Assembly (NCBI GenBank): GCA_035513215.1
Contig: DATKCK010000048.1
Coordinates: 1 to 45,848, forward strand
DNA: 45,848 bases
DNA from: DATCZB01 sp035513215
GTDB taxonomy: Bacteria > Pseudomonadota > Gammaproteobacteria > Steroidobacterales > Rariloculaceae
Direction of reading: 5' to 3'
The position numbers and the translations under genes were made by a program. Of the stretch, positions 17,677 through 24,986 are shown in pieces. Position 1 is the stretch's first letter, and each line of letters opens with the position of its first letter. The notes beneath the pieces are model-generated. The model was not told where the DNA came from and did no database searches. It saw only the letters and a program-made list of their open reading frames with translations.

Positions 17677-18315
17677 CTAAGCTCCCTGTGATGTTGAGCG
17701 TGCATCTTCGATTTCCTTCAGCCAATCACTGACTGCGGGTTGCTGAACGAATTGAGTCGAAATGCGGGCCCCGGCTTCGCGCATCGCGACAATCGAGGCG
17801 CGGTGAACGGCGTCCTCGCGATTCCCGTCGATCTCGGCCTTGCCGTAACCTTCCACATCCCATTCGATCACGGTGCTGCCGTTGGGTTCAATCAACTGCA
17901 GGCGATACTGTAGCCAGACTTCGACGAACTCGTCACGGGTCGAGCGCGGAATGTCGAACTGGTAAACGTTGAGCGTCGAGCTCAGGATGCCGTCGACGTC
18001 CGCCAGCTCCAGTTGCGACGGCGGGAGCTCGGAGATCTGGCGGGTCGTCGCGAACATCGTCCCGTACAGCGGGTCGAGCATCGCGAGATTCGCGTCGCCG
18101 AGGTCGATCGTCCAGGTCGAGCTGCGCGGCAGCGCTTCTGCGTGTATGAAATTGCGCAACTCCGGATCGTAATGGAGCCCGATGGCAATCGGCAGCGTAT
18201 CGACCAGAGGCGTCGGGAATTCGCTCTCGATGACGACCGCTGAGATGCATGCGGCCATGCTAAAAGCCGCAACGCTCAATCCGCTGATGCGCAACGAATT
18301 CCTTTTCGGGGCCAC
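17677..18315 (-). CDS. Lipoprotein of unknown function, first gene of the run
   Basis: 212 residues from GTG 18315, chosen because GGAG lies 6 bases before it and it yields a compact signal peptide (VAPKRNSLRISGLSVAAFSMAAC) with lipobox SMAAC. The mature protein contains PIAIGLHYDPELRNFIHAEA, reminiscent of secreted auxiliary lipoproteins whose folds resemble LptE-like or ABC-transport auxiliary proteins; this is a weak resemblance. An upstream start at 18378 exists but lacks a ribosome site. It is followed at 10 bp by a second lipoprotein gene. Confidence 0.8.
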   Translation of the reverse strand: MAPKRNSLRISGLSVAAFSMAACISAVVIESEFPTPLVDTLPIAIGLHYDPELRNFIHAEALPRSSTWTIDLGDANLAMLDPLYGTMFATTRQISELPPSQLELADVDGILSSTLNVYQFDIPRSTRDEFVEVWLQYRLQLIEPNGSTVIEWDVEGYGKAEIDGNREDAVHRASIVAMREAGARISTQFVQQPAVSDWLKEIEDARSTSQGA

Positions 18316-18469
18316 GGTAGACTCCACGACTGGTCCGGCGCTTCGATCACCTTGGTTAACCGTAACACTTTTCCGCATCCACCCAAAGACCTGTCGGGCC
18401 CCGGTGTCATGGGCCGTGCTAAGCTCGTTAGTCCCGGCGGGCAGATACGAGGTTCACATAAGGGACAAC

Positions 18470-19240
18470 ATGAAGCGCGGAACCGTCATCGGCGCCGTTG
18501 TCCTGGTTGGCGCCATCGCCCTCGTCATGGCTCAGCGGCTCGGCGAGCCTGGTGCCGAGCAGCCGGTGCCGGCCGCCGGGCTCGTCGCGCAGGCCGACAG
18601 AGACCCGGCTGCGGCAGGCGCCGCGGTCCCCGAGGCCGCGCTGGCGGCCGCCGGAGAGGTCAGGGTTTACACCGTCGATCCGTCGGCAACGGAGATTCAT
18701 TGGCGTATCTACCGGGCAGGTGCCGCGGCGAGGCTCGGGCACAACCACGTCATCTCGGTCGGCGAGCTCGAGGGCAGTGTGAGCCTGACGAGCGATCTCG
18801 CCGACGCCGAATGGGAGCTCAGCTTCCCGGTCGACGGCCTCATCGTCGACGATTCCGAGATTCGGGCGCGCTACGGGGAGGGCTTCGAGTCCGTGCCGAG
18901 CGAGGACGACAAGGCCGGCACCAGGACCAACATGCTGACGGATCGCGTTCTGAACGGCGCGGTATTCCCGCAGATTCGCCTCGTCGGCACCGGCGTTTCG
19001 GGCCCGCTCGACGACGCCCGCTTGCCCGTTGCGATCGAGATGCTCGGGCGCGAGAGCGAGCAGTCGTTTCCGGCCGTCATCGTCGTCGAGGCCGATTCGC
19101 TGACGGTGACGGGCGAGCATCGGCTCACGCACGAGGATCTCGGCCTTACGCCCTTCACGGCGTTCGGCGGCATCATCATGGCGGTTGGCGACGAGATCGA
19201 CTTCACGTACCGAATACACGCGATTGCGGGCGGTCGATAG
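18470..19240 (+). CDS. YceI-family lipocalin-like protein
   Basis: 256 residues from ATG 18470, with AGGGA upstream. One N-terminal hydrophobic segment (residues 5-20) acts as signal or anchor, a Pro/Ala-rich linker follows, and the YceI barrel covers about 65-256 (YTVDPSATEIHWRIYRAG, LGHNHVISVGELEG, ending GDEIDFTYRI). YceI domains bind isoprenoid or other lipids in the periplasm. An in-frame start at 18182 lies antisense to the lipoprotein gene and is not used. It overlaps the next gene slightly. Confidence 0.88.
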   Translation: MKRGTVIGAVVLVGAIALVMAQRLGEPGAEQPVPAAGLVAQADRDPAAAGAAVPEAALAAAGEVRVYTVDPSATEIHWRIYRAGAAARLGHNHVISVGELEGSVSLTSDLADAEWELSFPVDGLIVDDSEIRARYGEGFESVPSEDDKAGTRTNMLTDRVLNGAVFPQIRLVGTGVSGPLDDARLPVAIEMLGRESEQSFPAVIVVEADSLTVTGEHRLTHEDLGLTPFTAFGGIIMAVGDEIDFTYRIHAIAGGR

Positions 19241-20363
19241 CGTACTGGCAGGGGCCGTCGACTCTGGCCGCATACCGGGTGTCGTGGCAGCCGTCAGCAC
19301 CCCGGCGGCTTGTCGCTATCTGAAGGCCTTCGGCGCGGCCGGGACGGACCCGGTCCTGCCGATGCGTTCGGACACCGTGTTTCGCATCGCTTCGATGACC
19401 AAGCTCGTGACGTCGGTCGCGGTCATGATCCTCGTCGACGAGGGATACGTCGATCTCGATGCGACGCTCCGCGATTACGTGCCGGGTTTCAGGCAGCCTC
19501 CCGTGCTGGTCGATCTCGATTCCGGGAGCGGCAGCTTCGCGACGCGGGCGGCGACGCGCGAGGCGACGCTCCGGGAGCTTTTGAGTCACACGGCAGGTTA
19601 CGGCTACTGGTGGCTGCACGAGCCGCTGCGGCTCGTTGCGGGCGAAAAGCCCGACCTCATCGATCCTCCGTTCCTGATTGCCGACCCCGGCACGGGGTTC
19701 GCCTACAGCACGGGCACGGACGTGATCGGGCTGCTGTTTCAGTCCGTCACGGGGCTGCCGCTCGATATCTTCGTCGAGCGGAAGATCTTCCGCGCGCTCG
19801 GCATGGTCGACACGGGCTATCGGCGTCCGGCCGCGCTGTCCCGTCTCGCTCACATGCATCGGCGCTCGGGATCGGGCTTGCGCCAGCTTGCGCAAGAACC
19901 GAAGGACAACGAGCCTTCGGGGGGCACGGGGCTCTACTCGACGGCGGAGGACTATTCCCGCCTGCTCAGGTGCCTGCTTGCCGGCGGCGAGCTTGACGGC
20001 ACGCGGATCCTGAGCCGAAGCGCAGCGGCCGCGATCGGCAGCAACCAGATCGGCACTCTTGAGACCAGCATGCAAAAGACTGCCTTTGCCGAGCGCAGCA
20101 ACGACCTCATATTCATGGACGGCAGCCAGAAGTTCGGCTTCGGCGTCATGATCGAGACCGTCGAGCAGCCGGGAAAACGCTCCGCTGGATCCTATGGCTG
20201 GGGCGGTATAGCGAACACCTATTTCTGGATCGATCCGGCTCGCGATCTGGCGGCGGTGCTGATGATGCAGCTCGCACCGTTCGCGTGCCGCCCTTGCATC
20301 GATCTACTCGACGGCTTCGAGCGGGCGGTTTGTCAAGCGACAGATCTCGCGGAGTTGCGCTAG
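19224..20363 (+). CDS. Beta-lactamase-fold serine hydrolase (class C / esterase family)
   Basis: About 379 residues. ASMTK near residue 57 is the SxxK catalytic motif, YSTGTD is the likely second (YxN-type, here Y-S-T) motif, and the C-terminal SYGWGGIANTYFWIDP matches the family's third element. No signal peptide is visible, so a cytosolic esterase or amidase is more likely than a beta-lactamase. Start is uncertain: TTG 19224 brings the frame to the conserved LRAVDSVLAGAV region and overlaps yceI by 17 bp; TTG 19185 is an alternative. Substrate unknown. Confidence 0.85.
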   Translation: MRAVDSVLAGAVDSGRIPGVVAAVSTPAACRYLKAFGAAGTDPVLPMRSDTVFRIASMTKLVTSVAVMILVDEGYVDLDATLRDYVPGFRQPPVLVDLDSGSGSFATRAATREATLRELLSHTAGYGYWWLHEPLRLVAGEKPDLIDPPFLIADPGTGFAYSTGTDVIGLLFQSVTGLPLDIFVERKIFRALGMVDTGYRRPAALSRLAHMHRRSGSGLRQLAQEPKDNEPSGGTGLYSTAEDYSRLLRCLLAGGELDGTRILSRSAAAAIGSNQIGTLETSMQKTAFAERSNDLIFMDGSQKFGFGVMIETVEQPGKRSAGSYGWGGIANTYFWIDPARDLAAVLMMQLAPFACRPCIDLLDGFERAVCQATDLAELR

Positions 20364-20387
20364 CGGCGGAGCGCCTTCTCAGTCCTG

Positions 20388-20852
20388 CTACTGGGCGCGG
20401 CGCCGCTCGCGCGCGCGCTCGGCACGTTCGACGGCCCGATCGAGGCGTTCCTGCACCTCTTCATCGGTTTCCTCGTTCTCGGGCTTGGCGCAATCGAGCA
20501 CGGCCCAGTCGAGCTCGCGCTCGCGGTAGTAGAAGTTGAAGAGATTCGTGACGTTCTGTACGAAATATAGAGAGCCTGTCAGCTCCATCTCGAAGGCGCG
20601 AAGATTCTCGAAATCGCTCATGCGGCTGGCCGGTCGGAATGCGCCTTCCGCGGTGCAGTAGAAACTCTGCTCGCCGCCCTGAACCGAAAAGTCCGGGCGT
20701 CGCCGATCCTCGGTGCTGCGAGGGTTGCCCCAGGGCCAGACGAAGTCCTCGTCCGGTAGCTGAACGCGATAAAAAGGGTTGGGGAGCTGCGCTGTCGCCG
20801 CCATCGAAGCCAGGGCCACGAGCAGCGAGGCAAGCAGGCTGAAAGCTTTCAT
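20388..20852 (-). CDS. Secreted hypothetical protein
   Basis: 154 residues with a clear signal peptide (MKAFSLLASLLVALASMAATAQ) and a strong GGAGGAGGAG ribosome site before ATG 20852. The mature part has a central region with two Cys (YCTAEGAF, LDCAKPENE) and an Arg/Glu-rich helical tail (DRAVERAERARERRRAQ). No family recognised; likely periplasmic. Convergent with the serine hydrolase (24 bp between stops). Confidence 0.75.
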   Translation of the reverse strand: MKAFSLLASLLVALASMAATAQLPNPFYRVQLPDEDFVWPWGNPRSTEDRRRPDFSVQGGEQSFYCTAEGAFRPASRMSDFENLRAFEMELTGSLYFVQNVTNLFNFYYRERELDWAVLDCAKPENEETDEEVQERLDRAVERAERARERRRAQ

Positions 20853-20929
20853 GGCTACGCTCCTCCTCCTGTCTCAAGCATAGCGATTCGTGCCGGGACT
20901 CACCACCGCTCGTGTATCCTGCGCCGGTC

Positions 20930-21859
20930 ATGGAATCCGGGATGCCTGCGACAAACGAGCGCTATTTCCGACCCCGCTACTGGCCCACCTGGCTCGTTCT
21001 GGCCTGCATGCGGCTCGCCGCGCTGGCGCCGCTGAAGCTGCTTGTGGCGGCCGGCAGCCTGGCGGGAGAGCTGTTGCATCTTCTCGCTTGGGAGCGGCGA
21101 CGGGTCGCGGCGATCAATCTCGCGATCGCGTTTCCCGACGCCGATCGGACGACATTACGTCGGCTGCGCCGCGCGGCGTTTCGCAACGTCTCGATCGGCG
21201 TGCTCGAAATCGGTCTCGTCTGGTGGTCGCCGGCACGCGTGCGCCAGATGACCGAGATTCGAGGGCTTAAGCATCTCGAGCAGGCGCAGCGCGCGGCATC
21301 GGGTGCCGTGTTGCTGACCGCGCATTTCACGTGCATCGAGGTCGGGCTGCCGGTCCTTTCGGCCCATGCGACGCTGGTGGCCATGTACAAGCGCCCGCAC
21401 AACCGGCTGATGGATACGTTCATGGAGCGGCATCGTGGAAAGTACACGGCGATCATCGCCGGCCACCACGCGCCGATCGGCCTGATCAGAGGTCTCAAGC
21501 GCGGCCATGCGATGTGGTACGCGCCGGACCAGGATTTCGGCGGCAAGGACACGGTCTTCGCGCCGCTGTTCGGCGTCGCGGCGACCGCGTTGACGGCGCC
21601 GGCGCGCATCGCCCGGATGGCCCGGGTGCCCGTCATGCCGTGCTGCATCGAACGCAAGCCCGGGGCGAGGGGTTATGTTCTGACGATAGGGCCTGCGCTC
21701 CCGGGCTTTCCGAGCGGCGACGACGAGCGTGATGCGCTTACGATCAATCGTGCGACGGAGGATCTTATCCGGCAGAACCCGGAGCAGTATCTGTGGATAC
21801 ACAAGCGCTACAAGCGCCGGCCCGACGGCAGCTTCGGCATCTATCCGCCGTGGGCGTAA
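20930..21859 (+). CDS. LpxL/HtrB-type lysophospholipid (lipid A) acyltransferase
   Basis: About 309 residues from ATG 20930 (ATG 20942 also possible). An N-terminal membrane segment (WLVLACMRLAALAPLKLLVA) precedes the acyltransferase domain with HFTCIE, the H-x4-E catalytic motif, then HAMWYAPDQDF, and a C-terminal QNPEQYLWIHKRYKRRPDG that is diagnostic for LpxL/LpxM. These inner-membrane enzymes add secondary acyl chains to lipid A. Which chain cannot be told from sequence. Confidence 0.92.
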   Translation: MESGMPATNERYFRPRYWPTWLVLACMRLAALAPLKLLVAAGSLAGELLHLLAWERRRVAAINLAIAFPDADRTTLRRLRRAAFRNVSIGVLEIGLVWWSPARVRQMTEIRGLKHLEQAQRAASGAVLLTAHFTCIEVGLPVLSAHATLVAMYKRPHNRLMDTFMERHRGKYTAIIAGHHAPIGLIRGLKRGHAMWYAPDQDFGGKDTVFAPLFGVAATALTAPARIARMARVPVMPCCIERKPGARGYVLTIGPALPGFPSGDDERDALTINRATEDLIRQNPEQYLWIHKRYKRRPDGSFGIYPPWA

Positions 21860-21863
21860 AAAA

Positions 21864-21893
21864 GGCCGCCCGGATACGAAGACCCGGGCGGCC
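21864..21893. terminator. Strong GC hairpin after the acyltransferase gene
   Basis: GGCCGCCCGG and CCGGGCGGCC form a perfect 10-bp stem with a 10-nt loop, beginning a few bases after the acyltransferase stop. A run of A precedes it, so it reads as an intrinsic terminator (U-run) on the minus strand; on the plus strand there is no T-run and it may act only as a 3'-end stabiliser. Confidence 0.65.
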
Positions 21894-22036
21894 AGGCAAT
21901 CGGCCGAAGGAGGGAACTGCCCGCGGCTTTTGGTCACGAGCAGTCAGGGGACCTGGCCGACTGGCGAGGCGATGCCGATCGAGGCTTGCGCCTGTCGAAC
22001 ATTCCCTGCACTGACTAAGACGGCTGGTAAGAGAAA

Positions 22037-22600
22037 ATGGTTACGTTCACGCCGAGAAGCAGGCGCGCCTGGCGGTCGTGGCTCATCAAGCACCACGCTT
22101 CGCGCACCGAGATCTGGCTCGTGTTCTACAAGCGCCACACGGGCAAGCCGACGCTGTCGTACGACGACGCGGTCGAGGAAGCCATTTGCTTCGGCTGGAT
22201 CGACGGCGTCAAGCGCTCGCTCGACGAGGCGCGATACACGCACCGCTTTTCGCCGCGTAAATCCGCGAGCCGGTGGTCGGTGACGAATCGCCAGCGCGCC
22301 GAGAAGATGATCCGGGCCGGGCTGATGACGGAGGCCGGCAAGCGCGCGATCGTGGAGGCGAAGCGCTCGGGTAGCTGGCAGCCGCCGGTTGCCGAGGTCG
22401 ACGTTTCCGTGTCGTCCGAATTCGCCGCCAGGCTCAATCGGAACAGGAAGGCGGCCACCTTCTTCGAATCACTGACGCCGAAGCATCAGGCTCTGTTCGC
22501 CGGCTGGATCAATCTGGCCAAGCGCCTCGAGACGAAGCAGCGGCGGATCGAAGAGGCGATCCAGTTGCTTGCCGAGGGCAAGAAGCTCGGGATGCGGTAG
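22037..22600 (+). CDS. YdeI/OmpD-associated family protein
   Basis: 187 residues with the YdeI signature: HHASRTEIWLVFYKRHTGK, SYDDAVEEAICFGWIDGVKR, then FSPRKSASRWSVTNR, and a C-terminal helical segment (AKRLETKQRRIEEAI). Proteins of this family have been linked to resistance to antimicrobial peptides and bacteriocins, but mechanism is unclear. Start ATG 22037 with AAGAG upstream. No operon partner. Confidence 0.85.
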   Translation: MVTFTPRSRRAWRSWLIKHHASRTEIWLVFYKRHTGKPTLSYDDAVEEAICFGWIDGVKRSLDEARYTHRFSPRKSASRWSVTNRQRAEKMIRAGLMTEAGKRAIVEAKRSGSWQPPVAEVDVSVSSEFAARLNRNRKAATFFESLTPKHQALFAGWINLAKRLETKQRRIEEAIQLLAEGKKLGMR

Positions 22601-22705
22601 AGTCCCGGGCGGGCAGATGGCGCTCGAGTGGCGGGGTTATGGCGCAGACATTACCAACGAGATCCTGGATCGTTCCCGCGGCCAACGACACAGGAGTTTC
22701 ACGAG

Positions 22706-23332
22706 ATGGATATGCGAGTCGATGCTGAGCTGATACGTTCGGAGCGAACGAGCCGTGCCTGGAGCCAGGAGCACCTGGCGAACGCAGCCGGGCTCGGGCT
22801 CAGAACGGTCCAGCGGATCGAGTCGACGGGATTGGCCTCGAACGAATCGGTCATTGCGCTCGCGGCCGTATTCTCGATTCCCGTCTCGAGGATCCAGATC
22901 GGTGAGTCGGCGCGTGCTCCGAGACAGCGCTGGACGGGCCCCCGGCGCAAGTTGGGTGCGGCCGGTGCGGCGGTTCTGGCGATCGTCCTCTCGATCGCGG
23001 CCGTCAGGTCGTCGTTCGCCGACCAGATCGTGCTCGACATTGTCTTCTCCCTGAACGACGACAGCCAGGTCTTCAAAACCAGAATGGCGATCGAGGACGG
23101 ACAGAGCGAGGAGCTCGAGCTCGATAGCGTCGGCCGATTCGTTCTCACTCCTAGCATCACCGAGGAGGGCCTGATCCTAATCGAGCTCGAAGTCTTCGAG
23201 ATGGACGGATCCGACTACGTCAAGACTCACGAGCCGAGGGTCATGACCCGATACGATATGCCCGCCGAGATCGCCTTCGGGTCCCGCGAGAGTCAAGCGG
23301 TTCGTATCTTGCTCACTCCCGAGGGCCGCTAA
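22706..23332 (+). CDS. Membrane-anchored XRE-type HTH regulator
   Basis: 208 residues from ATG 22706, with CAGGAG 8 bases upstream. An N-terminal helix-turn-helix (WSQEHLANAAGLGLRTVQRI, about 18-37) is followed by a membrane segment (LGAAGAAVLAIVLSIAAV, about 78-96) and a periplasmic beta-rich domain (about 105-208, ending VRILLTPEGR). This is a one-piece transmembrane regulator layout: cytoplasmic DNA-binding head, external sensing domain. Target and signal unknown. A longer in-frame start at 22628 lacks a ribosome site. Confidence 0.82.
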   Translation: MDMRVDAELIRSERTSRAWSQEHLANAAGLGLRTVQRIESTGLASNESVIALAAVFSIPVSRIQIGESARAPRQRWTGPRRKLGAAGAAVLAIVLSIAAVRSSFADQIVLDIVFSLNDDSQVFKTRMAIEDGQSEELELDSVGRFVLTPSITEEGLILIELEVFEMDGSDYVKTHEPRVMTRYDMPAEIAFGSRESQAVRILLTPEGR

Positions 23333-23338
23333 CACGGG

Positions 23339-23661
23339 CGTGACATCGATTCTATCAGCAGTACCGAGTACGGCATGCTCGAGTTCGTGTTGGAGCGAGT
23401 CGGTGCGGGCAAAATTACTCGGAAGCGGACGACGAGCGCTGAGCATGCGCCAAGCTTTACCTATGCGATCTGGAATCGACAGGCGCTTGAGTTGTTAAGA
23501 CAGATCGCGCCGCATCTGCAGTCCTATAAGCGCAAACGGGCGAAACATGTCCTGGAGAATTACGTGCGACTTACGCCCGCAACGGCAAGTACACTGCCGA
23601 ACTTGCAGCTGAACGCAGGGAATTCGAAGAATACATACTCGCGTTGAACAGTAGAGCCTAA
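23339..23661 (+). pseudogene. LAGLIDADG homing endonuclease remnant
   Basis: Translating from 23339 gives SSTEYGMLEFVLERVGAGKI, then SFTYAIWNRQALELLRQIAP and HLQSYKRKRAKHVLENYVRLTP. This matches the C-terminal part of short LAGLIDADG endonucleases, recalled from memory. After RLTP the family ending continues in another frame (RNGKYTAELAAERREFEEYI, to TAA at 23659-23661), so one base was lost near 23578. The N-terminal catalytic half is missing. It ends about 60 bp from the ssrA 3' end, on the opposite strand. A remnant of the endonuclease that once mobilised the intron in ssrA is the likely source. Confidence 0.75.
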
Positions 23662-23691
23662 GGCCGCGTCACTCAGCGACGAAAGAGGGGA

Positions 23692-23721
23692 GGCATCCCC
23701 GGCTTTCGAGCCGGGGATGCC
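23692..23721 (-). terminator. Intrinsic terminator of ssrA
   Basis: GGCATCCCCGGC and GCCGGGGATGCC form a perfect 12-bp stem with a 6-nt loop, starting one base after the encoded CCA of tmRNA. On the minus strand TCCCCTCTTTC follows, a modest U-rich tract. Confidence 0.85.
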
Positions 23722-23722
23722 A

Positions 23723-24380
23723 TGGTGGAGGCGGCGGGACAGCGTATCCACTCCTTTCGGAATGGGCTGGACTATGCCTTCATCCTGCGCGATCCGAGTC
23801 GGGTCCGGCAGGAGCGGAGCGTCTTATCCGGGCGTGCCCGGATCCTAGTGCCGGCTCGTGCGCTTTGCCGCATCAGCCAGTCTATGAGTCTCTACAGGGC
23901 AGCGGCAGTTGGCCCGCTGCTACCCCTCGGCGTTGCCATGGCGTCCTTGGACCGCCAGAAGGGTTCGCCGAATGAGCCCCGTTTTCCATTCGCCCTTACG
24001 GGCGAAGGCGACCATTGGGTTAATCGAACCCGCGTCCGCAAGCCCTCTGCCTCTGGCTCTACACGCTTAGTCGAGTCTATTCATTTAACCCGGCGCTTCC
24101 CGACCGACAGGGAACACGCAAGGCGATTCCGCTAAGTGTTTAACAGAGCTGCCGCGGACCTTCCGCTCTGCGATCTTGTGAGTGATGACGCCTGAGTGCC
24201 CCGAAAGGCTCTGGACGCACAAGCACGGCTCCAGTCAGACGGCACCCTACCGGGTTTTAAGCGGCGAGTGCGTAGTTGTCGTCGTTGGCAACTAATCGTT
24301 GCAGATGGTTTTACGAGGTACTCTGCACCTCGGCATGCACCATGAGGTTTCGCGACCCGCGTCGAAGCCATGTCGCCCCC
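23723..24380 (-). ncRNA. ssrA: Transfer-messenger RNA, interrupted by an intron
   Basis: The RNA begins GGGGGCGACATGGCTTCGACG at 24380 and ends CGCCTCC-A-CCA at 23723; these ends pair as a 7-bp acceptor stem with one G-U. The reading frame GCC AAC GAC GAC AAC TAC GCA CTC GCC GCT TAA (24289-24257) encodes tag ANDDNYALAA. The 5' part of the T-arm, GCGGG-TTCGAT, ends at 24023, and the rest, T-CCCGC, begins at 23739. Removing 23740-24022 restores the T-arm exactly and leaves 375 nt, a normal length. tmRNA with SmpB rescues stalled ribosomes. smpB lies immediately upstream on the same strand. Confidence 0.95.
23740..24022 (-). mobile_element. Group I-like intron in the T-loop of tmRNA (283 nt)
   Basis: The insert follows group I boundary rules: the upstream exon ends in U (24023) and the insert ends in G (23740). 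Exon CGAU can pair with intron GUCG through a terminal U-G wobble (P1-like). A TTCGCCC/GGGCGAA stem with a GUAA tetraloop (23989-24006) lies near the 5' end. TAGACTGG (23877-23884) and CATAGTCCAG (23767-23776) resemble core elements R and S and can pair as P7 (GACU/AGUC). No open frame inside encodes an endonuclease. I have not folded it; self-splicing is inferred. Confidence 0.85.
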
Positions 24381-24390
24381 ATCGGGATCA

Positions 24391-24418
24391 AGTTTAGGGC
24401 ACGGCGCCGCCTTTTCAA
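24391..24418 (-). promoter_or_regulatory. Sigma-70 promoter of ssrA
   Basis: On the minus strand TTGAAA (24418-24413) and TAAACT (24396-24391) are separated by 16 bp, and the first base of tmRNA (24380) lies about 10 bp downstream. This fits a strong constitutive promoter located in the smpB-ssrA gap. Confidence 0.82.
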
Positions 24419-24450
24419 GCATGCCGGTCCCGAAATCCGGCCCCGGCCGT

Positions 24451-24933
24451 TCAGCCGGAGCCGGCGGATTTCAGGATTCTCGCCTTGTCGCGCTGCCAGT
24501 CGCGGTCCTTCTCCGTCGCGCGCTTGTCGTGCTGCTTCTTGCCTTTGGCGAGTCCGATGGCGGCCTTGACGCGCCCGTTTTTCCAATAGAGCTCGAGCGC
24601 GACGAGCGTGTAGCCGCGCCGCTCGACGAGGCCTGCGAGGCGGTCGAGCTCGTTGCGGTTCATCAGCAGCTTGCGGGTCCGGCTCGGGTCCGCCGTGACG
24701 TGGGTGGAGACCGTGTTGAGCGGCGTGAATCGGGCACCCAAGAGCCAGGCCTCCCCAGTGCGCACGATGACGTAGCTCTCGGTGATCTGAGCCTTGCCCG
24801 CGCGCAGGCTCTTGACCTCCCAGCCCTCGAGGACAAGACCGGCCTCGATCGTCTCCTCGATGAAATAGTCGAAGCGCGCCTTCTTGTTCCGGGCGATCGA
24901 GCTGGGGCCGGGCTTGTTCGGCTTTGTGGCCAT
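24451..24933 (-). CDS. smpB: SsrA-binding protein SmpB
   Basis: 160 residues beginning MATKPNKPGPSSIARNKKAR and containing FIEETIEAGLVLEGWEVKSLR and LLMNRNELDRL, all typical of SmpB. It binds the tRNA-like domain of tmRNA and delivers it to stalled ribosomes; the C-terminal tail (KDRDWQRDKARILKSAG) sits in the mRNA channel. It is followed at 70 bp by its RNA partner ssrA and diverges from the transporter gene at 24987. Confidence 0.97.
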   Translation of the reverse strand: MATKPNKPGPSSIARNKKARFDYFIEETIEAGLVLEGWEVKSLRAGKAQITESYVIVRTGEAWLLGARFTPLNTVSTHVTADPSRTRKLLMNRNELDRLAGLVERRGYTLVALELYWKNGRVKAAIGLAKGKKQHDKRATEKDRDWQRDKARILKSAGSG

Positions 24934-24986
24934 ACCCTCGCAATGATCCTAGAATGAAAAACAAAAAACACGCCTGAGGAAATCCG

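Noticed and set aside
23722..24135. A 137-codon plus-strand frame lying over the intron.
   Set aside because: It is antisense to the tmRNA and intron, lacks endonuclease motifs, and starts at the tmRNA CCA.
23723..24380. A permuted two-piece tmRNA.
   Set aside because: The acceptor 5' strand, tag and T-arm are in normal order; only one interruption exists, at the T-loop, with intron-type boundaries.
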